DNA from: an uncultured Dorea sp.
GTDB taxonomy: Bacteria > Bacillota > Clostridia > Lachnospirales > Lachnospiraceae
DNA: 64,000 bases
Reading direction: 5' to 3'
Assembly (NCBI GenBank): GCA_910584265.1
Contig: CAJTZE010000010.1
Span: forward strand, 1 to 64,000
The position numbers and the translations under genes were made by a program. Shown piece by piece: positions 16,451 to 26,051 of the stretch (position 1 is its first letter; each line of letters opens with the position of its first letter). The notes below the pieces were generated by a model, which ran no database searches, had not been told where the DNA came from, and saw only the letters and a program-made list of their open reading frames with translations.

Positions 16451-17695
16451 TTATCCTCTGCTTCCTACCACATTATCCCAGATACCGTTTACTTCCTCCA
16501 CACATTCCATATAGATCTGTGCCATCTCATTCGTATGAAGTCCTAACTCTTCAGCTATAACTTTTATCTCCGTCCATTCTGCCCTCTCATAGAAAAGAAG
16601 CAGTTCGTACAGCCTTCCTGCCAGTCCTTCCTCAGAAATAAGGGCCGCTTTGACCTCTTCCACGATTGGAATATCCGCCAAAATCTCTTCCATTGGCGCA
16701 TCAATCATATACTCCAGCGTGGAAAACATACCAAGAAGATAAGCATCCGAAGCATTGATCACAAAATTTTTAAGCTTTCTAACCAGTCTGGATGCAAAGT
16801 TTGCACGCATAAAGGAGGTCTTAAGGAGTTCCTCGGAAGCGCTGTCTGCTGTATTATCTTCAAAGCTCAGAAGATAGACCCATTGCTTCAACTGGTTAAT
16901 TCCAACCCGCACCATAGCCTGACGTACAGAAGTGGTCTCCTGATGTGCCGCAAAATAGGACGAATTGGCCATCTTTAACAGCGCGTATGTCAAAGATGCA
17001 TCCCTTCTTACAATCTCCTCCAGCATCTCAATATCCGGCTCATCCTTTGTAATCTCCATAATAAGCTGATATAGGTTACCCTGCATAAAGTCCATCTTGC
17101 TGGTCTTTGTCAGCGTAGCAGTAGAAATATAATTGCCTTCTACATAATCCACTCCAAGCTCTTTGGCATACTCATAAACCTCCTTGCTGTTTACGCCCGT
17201 AGCAATAAACTGCTTTTGGAAGCCATGAGCCATTTCAACCAGATTTACAATGGAACGCCTCTGCGTTTCATCCGTCTTATTGGAAATATCAACCTTAATA
17301 TAATCTACATACTCCAGCATACTAAAATACTTTGGCGTAAACTGGAAATCATTAATTGCAAAATGATAACCTTCCTCTTTGTACTTCCCGATAATAATCG
17401 TCGCAAGAGAATGTACTACAATGTTATCCTCTATCTGGATAATCACCTTATCCTTATCAAAAATCTTCGGCGTATTCCGGAACAAAAGCGTCGGTGTAAA
17501 TGTCATAAATGTCTTCTTATCCTTAAAGATACAGCCCGAATTCTCGGATAAAAAGGATACCATCGCATTAGCCGCTACGCTGTCCGTACTCGGATTATAC
17601 AAACTGTCTTTATCCTCCTGGATCATAAGTTCATAACCCACGACTGCATCTGTCCGAATGTCCTTAATCGCCTGTCTTACTACACATTTTTCCAT
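16451..17695 (-). CDS. EAL-HDOD protein (YuxH-type), EAL degenerate
   Basis: This 414-residue protein has an N-terminal EAL-like domain (about residues 1-200) and a C-terminal HDOD domain (about 205-390). The EAL signature is altered (YELMIQ rather than E-A-L-L-R), and the DDFG motif reads NDFQ, so c-di-GMP hydrolysis is unlikely. Binding of c-di-GMP or protein interaction is more plausible. HDOD proteins act as signalling scaffolds, and similar EAL-HDOD proteins affect motility in other bacteria. It starts directly after cheV (stop and start separated by a few bases), supporting a role in chemotaxis or flagellar control. Confidence 0.85.
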   Translation of the reverse strand: MEKCVVRQAIKDIRTDAVVGYELMIQEDKDSLYNPSTDSVAANAMVSFLSENSGCIFKDKKTFMTFTPTLLFRNTPKIFDKDKVIIQIEDNIVVHSLATIIIGKYKEEGYHFAINDFQFTPKYFSMLEYVDYIKVDISNKTDETQRRSIVNLVEMAHGFQKQFIATGVNSKEVYEYAKELGVDYVEGNYISTATLTKTSKMDFMQGNLYQLIMEITKDEPDIEMLEEIVRRDASLTYALLKMANSSYFAAHQETTSVRQAMVRVGINQLKQWVYLLSFEDNTADSASEELLKTSFMRANFASRLVRKLKNFVINASDAYLLGMFSTLEYMIDAPMEEILADIPIVEEVKAALISEEGLAGRLYELLLFYERAEWTEIKVIAEELGLHTNEMAQIYMECVEEVNGIWDNVVGSRG

Positions 17696-17696
17696 G

Positions 17697-18614
17697 CTAT
17701 ATCATCCCTCTTTCCTCCAGAAGCCGGTCCATCACCTGAACCAGGCGTCCAATCTCTGGCTTGGAAAGCTGTTCGTCTGCGCCCAGCTGCTTTCCTTTAA
17801 TTCTCATTTCAGCGTTGATCAGGGATGAGAAAATAATAACCGGTATTCTCTTCATAATATCATCTTCTTTTACCAGCTTTGTCAGGCGGTGTCCGTCCAT
17901 CTCCGGCATCTCAATATCTGTAATCAAAAGAGCCGCCTTATCATCAAAATCAGGCTCATTCCTCACGGACAGGAGATACTCCCAAGCCTCTTTACCATTA
18001 TTAAAATTCTTGATATTCGCATAACCCGCACGGATCAGCGAATCCTTGATCATCTTAGTCAGAAGCAGGGAATCCTCTGCGAGAAGGATACTGTGTTCCC
18101 GTGCTATTCTATCGCCAAGCCTGTCGATTTCCTCTACCTGGATACTGGTTTCCGGCGCAATCTCTGCCACGATCTTCTCGAAGTCAAGAATCGTAACCAA
18201 ATTACCGTTGCACTGCGCAATACCTGTAGCAACACCGTCATCCCCGCTTGTAATCGTCTTATCCGGCTTTTGGATATCCTCCCAGGAGATCCTGCTGATC
18301 CCTACTACTGTATGTACACGGAAGGCAATATCCATTTTATTAAAATTAGTAATTATGAATAAATCCCTGTCCTTTGTCTCAGCGACTTCGCCAGTCAGAT
18401 ATTTAGGAAGGTTAATTACAGTCATAAGGATCTCCCTCGGCTTGAAAATCCCCTCCACTGCCTCATGAGAATGAGGTATTGGCTTTACTTTGTCCGCCAT
18501 CATAATTTCCCGTACTTTTGCTACATTGATACCATACAATTCCCCAAAGATAGTAAACTGCATAATTTCAATCTCATTTGTTCCCGATTCCAATAAAATC
18601 TCTGTATCAGCCAT
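17697..18614 (-). CDS. cheV: chemotaxis coupling protein CheV
   Basis: CheV joins a CheW-like coupling domain (residues 1-160) to a C-terminal receiver domain (about 175-305) with phosphorylatable Asp in LLITDIEMPEMDG and Lys in LSKPE. It couples receptors to CheA and aids adaptation in Firmicutes. ATG at 18614 is chosen because GGAG lies 9 bases upstream; a GTG six bases earlier would be too close to it. Neither cheA nor cheW is in the window. It sits downstream of cheD and 70 bases after it. Confidence 0.95.
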   Translation of the reverse strand: MADTEILLESGTNEIEIMQFTIFGELYGINVAKVREIMMADKVKPIPHSHEAVEGIFKPREILMTVINLPKYLTGEVAETKDRDLFIITNFNKMDIAFRVHTVVGISRISWEDIQKPDKTITSGDDGVATGIAQCNGNLVTILDFEKIVAEIAPETSIQVEEIDRLGDRIAREHSILLAEDSLLLTKMIKDSLIRAGYANIKNFNNGKEAWEYLLSVRNEPDFDDKAALLITDIEMPEMDGHRLTKLVKEDDIMKRIPVIIFSSLINAEMRIKGKQLGADEQLSKPEIGRLVQVMDRLLEERGMI

Positions 18615-18683
18615 AACCACTTTCTCCTTTATATTCTCCGTATTACATATTTATCGACATAATATCCTTATATCTTAAGCTTT

Positions 18684-19163
18684 TTACAGCTTTCTCTCTG
18701 GCTTCCCGGCTGTCCGGACACATACCTGCCCGGTCGCTACATCCAGCGACATAGTTCTTGCATAGTTTGCGCCGGTATCTTCGGCGGACACACGCAAGCC
18801 CTCCATCATAAGTATCCTTTTGACATTCTGAGCATTCCGTTCACCGATATTGCCAAGCCCCCCCGGACCTTTCATCTCGAACATCTTTGCTCCGCCGGCA
18901 ATCTTAATTACCAGCCTTCCCTTTCCAGCCCCAAACGCATACAGCTTACGCAGGGTTTCACGGATTCCTGAATCTGCATATTTCAATATATTGTTATCCG
19001 AAGCGCTTTTTTCCGGAAGCATAATATGAAGAAGTGCTCCCAGCTTAATCATCGGGTCATAGAAGGATATCCCTATACAGGAACCCAGTGCATAGGTAAT
19101 CAATTCCCCTTCCTGCCTTGCAATCTTCATATCTGCGATTCCAACCGATATTTTTTTGGCCAT
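18684..19163 (-). CDS. cheD: chemoreceptor glutamine deamidase CheD
   Basis: CheD deamidates glutamines on chemoreceptors and is controlled by CheC. The 159-residue protein has the usual length and the catalytic motifs LGSCIGISFYD (Cys) and LLHIMLP (His), followed by the Thr/Ser-type region KIAGGAKMF. It begins 3 bases after the cheC stop codon, so the two are translated as a pair, as in Bacillus and Thermotoga. The three chemoreceptors in this window are plausible substrates. Confidence 0.95.
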   Translation of the reverse strand: MAKKISVGIADMKIARQEGELITYALGSCIGISFYDPMIKLGALLHIMLPEKSASDNNILKYADSGIRETLRKLYAFGAGKGRLVIKIAGGAKMFEMKGPGGLGNIGERNAQNVKRILMMEGLRVSAEDTGANYARTMSLDVATGQVCVRTAGKPERKL

Positions 19164-19166
19164 TTG

Positions 19167-19787
19167 CTAACTCACTCCCAGCTTTTTCATTAGAATATTC
19201 AAGGATTCTACATCCGGGAGAAGAAGCATACTGCTATGCAAGGCCTTTTCATCAATCTTGAAGTCTCCTGTCACCATCATAATTCTATCCGAATGCTGAC
19301 CCACCATTGCCATCGGCACACTCAATATACCGCCCAGCATATTTACGGTAAATTGCGGAACCGACAATTCAACCTCTACATTGGTTAACGACGATAATGC
19401 CGTAACATAAGAAGAAATCACGATATTGCCAATCTCAGTGAGAACGGAAGTATCAATTTCCTCCAATTCCAGGAGCTCTGCCCCTGTTTTTCCTAGCATC
19501 CTGAAAAGAATATCATCCGAGAAACTCTGCGGTACGATAAACAGCATAATACCCTGAATCTCTCCGCTCATCTCTACAAAAATCGCCGCAACAACATTCT
19601 CCGGATCCCCCATCTTTTCAATTGCTTCATTAAACTCTAAAATCTCTGCCCTTGGAAGCGACATCATAACCTTGGCATTCATCATGCTGGACAATGCTGT
19701 TGCCGCATTGCCCCCGCCGATACTTCCAATCTCTTTGAGAATATCCAGCTCCAACGCATTCATTTCTTCATACTTCTTTATTGCCAT
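19167..19787 (-). CDS. cheC: CheY-P phosphatase CheC
   Basis: CheC dephosphorylates CheY-P and binds CheD. The 206-residue protein has two CheC-type repeats. The second active site is intact (LTEIGN, Glu118 and Asn121). The first reads LKEIGSIGGGN, so Ser22 replaces the usual Asn and that site is probably weak or inactive. It is flanked by a rod gene upstream and cheD downstream in the flagellar run. Confidence 0.93.
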   Translation of the reverse strand: MAIKKYEEMNALELDILKEIGSIGGGNAATALSSMMNAKVMMSLPRAEILEFNEAIEKMGDPENVVAAIFVEMSGEIQGIMLFIVPQSFSDDILFRMLGKTGAELLELEEIDTSVLTEIGNIVISSYVTALSSLTNVEVELSVPQFTVNMLGGILSVPMAMVGQHSDRIMMVTGDFKIDEKALHSSMLLLPDVESLNILMKKLGVS

Positions 19788-19798
19788 GTCTCACCCCG

Positions 19799-20509
19799 CT
19801 ATGATCTTAATGTATTAATTGTACCCATGATCTCATCTGATGTCGTCACCATTCTGAGTGCAAGGGAATACGCTCTCTGTGCTTCAATCGTTCTGGTTAT
19901 CTCTTCTGCTGTGTCAACTCCGGACATCTCAAGTGTATGGTCTACCATCTTCGCTCCAGGCATAAGGAACGGCGCCCCGTTCTTAGCCACCGGAGAAAAT
20001 TCATTGTTACCCAAACTCAGCATTCCATCCAGAATATCAAATCCAAACACGCCGATTTCTCCACCCAATTCACCATCTGTGACAAGAATCGGGTTTTGGT
20101 TCTGATCCAGCACAAAATTACCATTATCATTTACCAGATAGAACTCCGTTCCACGTTTTGATAGACTGAAATGACCATTTCTCGTATAGGTGATCTCACC
20201 GGTAATCGGACTTCTCAGCATAAAAAATCCCTTTTCCACAATCGCATAATCATAATCGCCCTGAGTTGTCACAAAACCGCTGGGGTCAAATTTCGTATCC
20301 GTCTTCTCGACAACCACGCCTGTTCCTGCCTTAAGCGGCGTATCTTCCCCGTTATAATTGTTCAGATTATAGTACATCAAATCTGAAAATACTGCCGACT
20401 TAGACTTGTAGCCATAGTTGTTCACATTTGCAAAGTTATTAGCAATTACATCTAGTTTTCTCTGCTCTTCCATTGCACCTCTGGCCGCTGTGTAAAATGA
20501 TGTATACAT
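19799..20509 (-). CDS. flgG: flagellar basal-body rod protein (FlgG/FlhP type)
   Basis: This 236-residue axial protein has the conserved N-terminus YTAARGAMEEQRKLDVIANNFANVNNYGYK and a C-terminal EITRTIEAQRAYSLALRMVTTSDEIMGTINTLR motif, both written here only as landmarks at residues 7-36 and about 203-234. These helices form the rod core. It is one of two tandem rod genes after fliA. Which is FlgF-like and which FlgG-like is uncertain; in Bacillus the equivalent pair is flhO-flhP. Confidence 0.85.
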   Translation of the reverse strand: MYTSFYTAARGAMEEQRKLDVIANNFANVNNYGYKSKSAVFSDLMYYNLNNYNGEDTPLKAGTGVVVEKTDTKFDPSGFVTTQGDYDYAIVEKGFFMLRSPITGEITYTRNGHFSLSKRGTEFYLVNDNGNFVLDQNQNPILVTDGELGGEIGVFGFDILDGMLSLGNNEFSPVAKNGAPFLMPGAKMVDHTLEMSGVDTAEEITRTIEAQRAYSLALRMVTTSDEIMGTINTLRS

Positions 20510-20554
20510 ATGATGTCTCCTCTCCAGTTTCTATGTTAATTTCGATTCATTTTC

Positions 20555-21298
20555 CTATGTTGCCGAACCCAAAGTGACAATCTTTCCTGTTAACTGGTCA
20601 TAGATCTTCAGAATCTGAGCAGACCCCTGAAGCACCCGCTGGCCGCTCATCATTCTGGTCATCTGCTCTGCCATATTTACATTCGAGTATTCGGTATAGC
20701 GCTGCGTCACCTTCGCAGTCGATGCCTGCGGCGCCGCTCCATTTGCCTGGAATACGCCTCCGGTAATCTTGGTAAGCTGATTATAATCTGCAAAATCCAC
20801 AATCTGCAGCTGGCCGAAAGTCTGCAGGCCGTCCTCCGTAGTAATATTCCCCTGGGAGTCAATACCCACCTCATCCGTTGTAAGCTGGATCGGCCCGTTA
20901 GTTCCCATCACGCGTCCGATTCCCGGCAGGACAAGATATCTCTGATCATCCAGATTAAATGAACCGTTTCTTGTATACACAACACCATTATTTGTCTGAA
21001 TAACGAAGAAACCATTTCCTGTCAGGCCTACATCCAGCGGACTTCCGGTCTCTCTCAGCCCGCCTTCGCTGTAATCGGTCACTCTCTCATCCGCAATATT
21101 CATCCGGGATACCGTGCCTACCTGCGTCTTCCCATACTGATCGTAGCGGTAAATCATCTCTTCCCGGAAAGTGCTCTCTATCAAGCGGTCTTCCTTGTAA
21201 CCCGGAGTAGATACATTCGATATATTATTACTGATAATATTCATATTCCGGTTTTGTGTGATCATGTTTGAAGCTAAATCATAATACCCCTGAAACAT
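20555..21298 (-). CDS. flgF: flagellar basal-body rod protein (FlgF/FlhO type)
   Basis: This is a rod protein of 247 residues. The N-terminal landmark is NMNIISNNISNVSTPGYK (residues 18-35), the middle has TGNGFFVIQ and YTRNGSFNLD, and the C-terminus has SNVNMAEQMTRMM. ATG at 21298 is preferred, with AAGGAGAGGAAAG just before it, and it overlaps the end of fliA by 20 bases, which suggests translational coupling. Its paralogue follows 45 bases downstream. FlgF versus FlgG naming is uncertain. Confidence 0.85.
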   Translation of the reverse strand: MFQGYYDLASNMITQNRNMNIISNNISNVSTPGYKEDRLIESTFREEMIYRYDQYGKTQVGTVSRMNIADERVTDYSEGGLRETGSPLDVGLTGNGFFVIQTNNGVVYTRNGSFNLDDQRYLVLPGIGRVMGTNGPIQLTTDEVGIDSQGNITTEDGLQTFGQLQIVDFADYNQLTKITGGVFQANGAAPQASTAKVTQRYTEYSNVNMAEQMTRMMSGQRVLQGSAQILKIYDQLTGKIVTLGSAT

Positions 21299-22088
21299 CT
21301 TTCCTCTCCTTCTCTTCGTTAAATTTTTCCATATGTTTACGTAGTTTCTTGATCGCATTGGCATGTATCTGTGAAACCCTCGGCTCGCTGACCTGAAGTA
21401 CATCCGCAATCTGCCTCATATTCAGTTCATCTATATAATACAGGGATATTACAAGCTGTTCATTCTCCTTCAGCTTGTTGATTCCCTCTGCCAAAACCCC
21501 GGCAAGCTCCTTCTTTAGGAATTGATCTTCCGGCTGCTCCTGCGAATCCCCATGAGTCAGCCTTACACCGATCTCATTTCCCTGAGCCTCCGCCAGCACC
21601 ATATCCAGAGACAGAATATTGAAAAGCGCGGCCTTCCTCATCGTATCATGGTACTTCTCTGTCGAAATATCCAGATACTCCGTCACCTCCTGTACAGAAG
21701 GATAATACCCAAGTTTATTATATAACGTTGTTACCGCTTCTTCAATATCTCTTGTGTTCTTTCTTGTACTTCTCGGTACCCAGTCCTGCTTTCTTGCCAG
21801 GTCAATGATCATTCCCTTAATCCGTTTTGATATGTAAGTCTCAAACTTTACCTTCTTATCAAGGTCAAATTTGTCAATCGCGGACATGATCGCAATGACA
21901 CCCTCATTAATGATATCATCTACCTGTACAAAGCTGAGATAAATATCACGCATTTGAAGCGCAATGCTTTTCACAAGATAGATATAACGCATGACTATTT
22001 CCTGCTTTATCTCCAGACTTCCTGTCTCTTTATACAATTTTAAAAGTTCTTCATTTGACTTTTCTTTGTATAACTCCTGTGTCCCCAT
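21279..22088 (-). CDS. fliA: flagellar sigma factor FliA/SigD
   Basis: This 269-residue sigma-28 family factor directs late flagellar and chemotaxis genes. Region 2 has LVKSIALQMRDIYLSFVQVDD and KFETYISKRIKGMIIDLAR (about residues 33-100). Region 4 ends with MRQIADVLQVSEPRVSQIHANA (about residues 222-245), a helix-turn-helix. It follows flhA by 24 bases, with no flhF, flhG or ylxH between them, unlike many Firmicutes. Its anti-sigma factor FlgM is not in the window. Confidence 0.95.
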   Translation of the reverse strand: MGTQELYKEKSNEELLKLYKETGSLEIKQEIVMRYIYLVKSIALQMRDIYLSFVQVDDIINEGVIAIMSAIDKFDLDKKVKFETYISKRIKGMIIDLARKQDWVPRSTRKNTRDIEEAVTTLYNKLGYYPSVQEVTEYLDISTEKYHDTMRKAALFNILSLDMVLAEAQGNEIGVRLTHGDSQEQPEDQFLKKELAGVLAEGINKLKENEQLVISLYYIDELNMRQIADVLQVSEPRVSQIHANAIKKLRKHMEKFNEEKERKDVSGVL

Positions 22089-22112
22089 AGTAACGCTCCA
22101 TTAGCTGCTGTT

Positions 22113-24179
22113 TTAAAGTGTAATATTTCCAATCGCCTGTATTTGGATGTTATTGCTGATTTCATTAAATGACAGCACATACACATCCGGGAAGAACTGC
22201 TCGATCAAACGGTAGAAATGTACCCTCACCACCTGACTGGTCAGCACAAGCGGCGGCTGACCGAAGTCATGGAACTTCTTCACCTCATCCGACAGCTGCG
22301 TGATAACATTCTGCATCACGTCCGGGCTGAGCGCAAGATACATGCCGTGCTCTCCCGTAGTCAGGCTTGTAATAATATTTTTCTCCAGCTCGGCATCTAG
22401 TGTTACCACCTTCATGCTTCCGCCTTCACAGAACTTCCTCGTAATGGTCCGCTTCATTGCCACACGGATATTCTCCGTGATTGTCTCAATATCTTTAACT
22501 GTCATGGACGAATCCACGATCGTCTCCATGATCGTCTCCATATCCTTAATCGGAATACCTTCCTTCAGCAGATTCGTCAGAATCTTCTGGAAGTTTCCAT
22601 AGGAAATCAATGTGGGGATCAATTCCTCCACCAGCTCCGGAGACTGCTTCTTCATATTATCAACCAGACGCACAACCTCCTGCCTGTTCAAAAGCTCATG
22701 CGCATGCTTCTTCACCGTCTCGGACAAGTGTGTCAGCATAACAGACAGCGGATCAATAACCGTATATCCATAAATCTCCGCCATTTCCTTCTTATCTACA
22801 GTAATCCACTTACTTGGTATACCATATGCAGGCTCGATCGTATCGATACCATCCAGCTCTTTTTCCGGATTCGGCGGCTCTAATGCCAGGTAATAATCAA
22901 CCAGGATCTCTCCCTTGGCAACCTCTTCGCCCTTAATCTTTATTACATATTGGTTTGTATTCAGACTGGAGCTGTCGCGCAGGCGGATCGACGGAATCAC
23001 AAGACCCATCTCCTGAGCATACTGTCTCCGGAATATGACAATACGGTCAATCATCCTTCCGCCGCTTTCCTCGTCCACAAGAGGAATCAGGCTGTAACCG
23101 AACTCCATCTCGATCGGCTCTACTGTAATCAGTGAATATACACTGTTGATATCCTTGAAATCCTCTTCCTCTGTAACCTGAACCTGTTCGCCGTCTGCCA
23201 TTCCCATTGCTGCCGCCTGTGCATCCGGCACGGCCATTTCTTCCATACGCCGGGAAAGCTGCCATCCGCCGAGCATCAATGCAAGAGAAACAACTGCAAG
23301 CTGGAACTTCGGCATTCCTGGAACTGCAAGCAGAATCGCAAGCACACCGCCGGTCATCATAATGGCTCTCGGCTGCGCCATAAACTGTCTCGTCACATCC
23401 AGATTCAAGCTATCCTCTGCCACTGCACGGGTAACGATCATACCGGTGGCAGTAGAAATAAGCAGCGAAGGAATCTGTGACACAAGACCGTCTCCGACCG
23501 TTGCAATCGAATACACCGACAAGACTTCCGTAAATCCCATGCCGCCCTGCACCATACCGATGATACAGCCGCCGATAAAGTTGGTAGCCGTAATGATCAG
23601 GGACATGATCGCGTCACCTTTTACAATCTTTGTGGCACCATCCATGGAGCCGTAGAAATCTGCCTCCTTCTGGATCTTGTGGCGTCTCTCCTTCGCCTCC
23701 ATCTCATCGATCAGGCCGCTCCCAAGGTCTGCATCAATAGCCATCTGTTTACCCGGCATAGCGTCCAGCGTAAATCTTGCCGCTACCTCAGAAACACGTT
23801 CTGCACCCTTGGTAATAACGAGAAACTGAACCAATACGATGATCAGGAAAATGATAACTCCGACAACTACATTGCCCTGCAGGACAAAATCTCCCATCGC
23901 CCGGATCACAGCGCCTGCTGTACCGGAATTTCCAAGAATACTTCGCGTTGTAGAAATATTCAGTCCGATCCGGAACAGGGTCGTAATAAGAAGCATGGAT
24001 GGAAAGATAGAAAATTCCAACGGCTCCTTAATGTTCATACTAATCAGAAGTATGATCATCGACAGGGAAATATTCAAAATAATCATTACGTCTATCAAGA
24101 ACGTATTCAGCGGTATGATCAACAGCAGTACGATCATAACTACGATCAATGACACCGCGCTATTCATTATCTTCTTCAT
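22113..24179 (-). CDS. flhA: flagellar export gate protein FlhA
   Basis: FlhA is the large component of the flagellar type III export gate. The 688-residue protein has about eight N-terminal membrane segments (residues 1-320), the FHIPEP-type loop (RFTLDAMPGKQMAIDADLG at about residues 143-161), a linker and a four-domain cytoplasmic ring domain that receives chaperone-substrate complexes. It starts 3 bases after the flhB stop codon and lies in the usual fliP-Q-R-flhB-flhA order. Confidence 0.97.
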   Translation of the reverse strand: MKKIMNSAVSLIVVMIVLLLIIPLNTFLIDVMIILNISLSMIILLISMNIKEPLEFSIFPSMLLITTLFRIGLNISTTRSILGNSGTAGAVIRAMGDFVLQGNVVVGVIIFLIIVLVQFLVITKGAERVSEVAARFTLDAMPGKQMAIDADLGSGLIDEMEAKERRHKIQKEADFYGSMDGATKIVKGDAIMSLIITATNFIGGCIIGMVQGGMGFTEVLSVYSIATVGDGLVSQIPSLLISTATGMIVTRAVAEDSLNLDVTRQFMAQPRAIMMTGGVLAILLAVPGMPKFQLAVVSLALMLGGWQLSRRMEEMAVPDAQAAAMGMADGEQVQVTEEEDFKDINSVYSLITVEPIEMEFGYSLIPLVDEESGGRMIDRIVIFRRQYAQEMGLVIPSIRLRDSSSLNTNQYVIKIKGEEVAKGEILVDYYLALEPPNPEKELDGIDTIEPAYGIPSKWITVDKKEMAEIYGYTVIDPLSVMLTHLSETVKKHAHELLNRQEVVRLVDNMKKQSPELVEELIPTLISYGNFQKILTNLLKEGIPIKDMETIMETIVDSSMTVKDIETITENIRVAMKRTITRKFCEGGSMKVVTLDAELEKNIITSLTTGEHGMYLALSPDVMQNVITQLSDEVKKFHDFGQPPLVLTSQVVRVHFYRLIEQFFPDVYVLSFNEISNNIQIQAIGNITL

Positions 24180-24182
24180 GTT

Positions 24183-25250
24183 CTACCCCAGCTTTTTATT
24201 CATACGGAATACCTTAACAAGGATCTCCGCTACCACTCCATAATACTCAGCCGGTATCTCTGAGTTCAGCGGAGTTGATGCATAAATTCCCCTTGCAAGC
24301 GGTTTATTCTCAATAACCGTAACATTACTCTGCTCTGCAATCTCAACGATCTTAAGAGCAATATGATCCTGCCCTTTTGCAATCAAGACCGGAGCATTGT
24401 CATGGTCAATATCATACTTTAACGCAACAGCAAAATGCGTAGGGTTACGGATAATAACATCCGCATCCGGCACGGCCTGCATCATTCTGCTTCTTGCCAT
24501 CTTCTGCTGCAGGCTTCGGATTCTGCCCTTGATCTGCGGATTACCTTCTGTCTGCTTATATTCTTCCTTGACCTCTTCCTTGGTCATCTTGATGCCTTTC
24601 TCATAAGACCATCTCTGATAGAAGAAATCAAAGCCTGCAATTGCCGCAAAAATCAAACCAATCTGTAGAACCATCCCCATGATCTCCTCCAGCACATAGG
24701 AAAAGCCTGCGGCCGCATTCATATCCATCATACGGGCAATCACGATAATCTCACTCTTCAAAATCCTATAGAGCACCGCCGATAAAATCACAATCTTTAA
24801 GGAAGCCTTCAAAAGCTCCACAATATTTTTTGCGGAGAATAGATTCTTAATCCCGTTCAGCGGATTCAGCTTCTTTAGGTTGAATTTCACCGGCTTCATG
24901 GTAAACAGGAACCTTGTCTGGATTCCGGTTACAATGATGCCGATTGCCATGCTGATAACCCCTATTGGGAAAATACATTTGGAAAGCTCCTTTGCCGAAG
25001 TCATGCCAAGTTCCTGCAGCATCCCCAGCGACAGCTCCTCCACACTGCTGATCGATGATATCAAATATACCATCATATTCCTCATGGAGCGGAAAATCGT
25101 CGGAAAATATATCTGCAGAAAGTAAAAACATCCAAAAAGCGAAACAACAACAATAACATCCTTACTGCTGGCCACACGGCCTTCTTTTCGCTCTTCTCTC
25201 CGCTTTTTAGGCGTGGCTCTTTCGGTTTTTTCACCTGCTCCGCCTGCCAA
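24183..25250 (-). CDS. flhB: flagellar export switch protein FlhB
   Basis: FlhB switches export specificity from hook to filament proteins. The 355-residue protein has the basic N-terminus GEKTERATPKKRREER, four membrane segments and the cytoplasmic domain with autocleavage motif NPTH (residues 269-272). The start is a TTG at 25250; it gives the expected N-terminus, and no ATG is available before the first conserved residues. The ribosome site (GGAAGTGAG) is only fair. It follows fliR by 17 bases. Confidence 0.96.
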   Translation of the reverse strand: MAGGAGEKTERATPKKRREERKEGRVASSKDVIVVVSLFGCFYFLQIYFPTIFRSMRNMMVYLISSISSVEELSLGMLQELGMTSAKELSKCIFPIGVISMAIGIIVTGIQTRFLFTMKPVKFNLKKLNPLNGIKNLFSAKNIVELLKASLKIVILSAVLYRILKSEIIVIARMMDMNAAAGFSYVLEEIMGMVLQIGLIFAAIAGFDFFYQRWSYEKGIKMTKEEVKEEYKQTEGNPQIKGRIRSLQQKMARSRMMQAVPDADVIIRNPTHFAVALKYDIDHDNAPVLIAKGQDHIALKIVEIAEQSNVTVIENKPLARGIYASTPLNSEIPAEYYGVVAEILVKVFRMNKKLG

Positions 25251-25267
25251 CTGTACTCACTTCCAAT

Positions 25268-26035
25268 CTATACGAATGTCAGGATACCCTGAACCGTTTT
25301 CATCATTTCAGACAATATTCTGTTCAAATGACTGCCGATCGGCGAAAACAGAATAGCTAAAAGGCCCAGCCCAACAATTATTTTCAATTGAATATTAATA
25401 ACAAAAATACTAATCTGAGGCACCACTTTATTCATAATTCCGATGCCTACCTGTACCAGAAACTCCGCCGCCAGTATCGGAAGCGAAAGTCTGATTCCCA
25501 GCTCCGCACACTGCAGGAAAATCTCTATCATCCTGTCAGCAAGCCCCTGCGTGATCACTATCCCGCCATAGGGGACAACCTCTCCTGATGTAATAAGTAT
25601 CTTCATCAATGCCAGATGACCGTCTACCGCAAAGAACAGCAGCACAAACCATGTTTGGAGCACGCTTCCGGTCACAGCTATCTGAGAATTGCTCTGAGGG
25701 TCATACACCGTGGCCATCGTCAATCCCAGCTGAAAATCTATAACATAGCCGCCGAACGTAATTGCAAAAAAGAACAATTCCATTGCATATCCGATTACAT
25801 ATCCTACGGCAAACTCCTTCATCAGAAAGAACCCGAACTGCAGGGTATTTGTAATCTCAAAGGCTGACTCCACAGACGCCAGGTATATTGTAACCGTCAA
25901 GGCCAGAATAATCCCTGATTTCACGGTCATCGGTATATTTCTTCTTCCAAGCAGCGGATTAAACAATATCATCCCCGACATTCTCATCATAATAAGAGAA
26001 AACAGGGTCAGCTGTGCAGCCGTATCAAACGCCAT
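25268..26035 (-). CDS. fliR: flagellar export gate protein FliR
   Basis: This 255-residue, six-segment membrane protein has FliR landmarks such as RMSGMILFNPLLGRRNIP near residues 18-35 and QLGLTMATVYDPQSNSQI near residues 102-119. With FliP and FliQ it forms the helical core of the export gate. It follows fliQ by 16 bases in the standard gene order. Confidence 0.95.
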   Translation of the reverse strand: MAFDTAAQLTLFSLIMMRMSGMILFNPLLGRRNIPMTVKSGIILALTVTIYLASVESAFEITNTLQFGFFLMKEFAVGYVIGYAMELFFFAITFGGYVIDFQLGLTMATVYDPQSNSQIAVTGSVLQTWFVLLFFAVDGHLALMKILITSGEVVPYGGIVITQGLADRMIEIFLQCAELGIRLSLPILAAEFLVQVGIGIMNKVVPQISIFVINIQLKIIVGLGLLAILFSPIGSHLNRILSEMMKTVQGILTFV

Positions 26036-26051
26036 ATCGTCACTCCCCGTT

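Noticed and set aside
23679..24152. Long plus-strand ORFs inside flhA and other flagellar genes
   Set aside because: They lie opposite strongly conserved genes, lack ribosome sites and give low-complexity, unrecognisable products.
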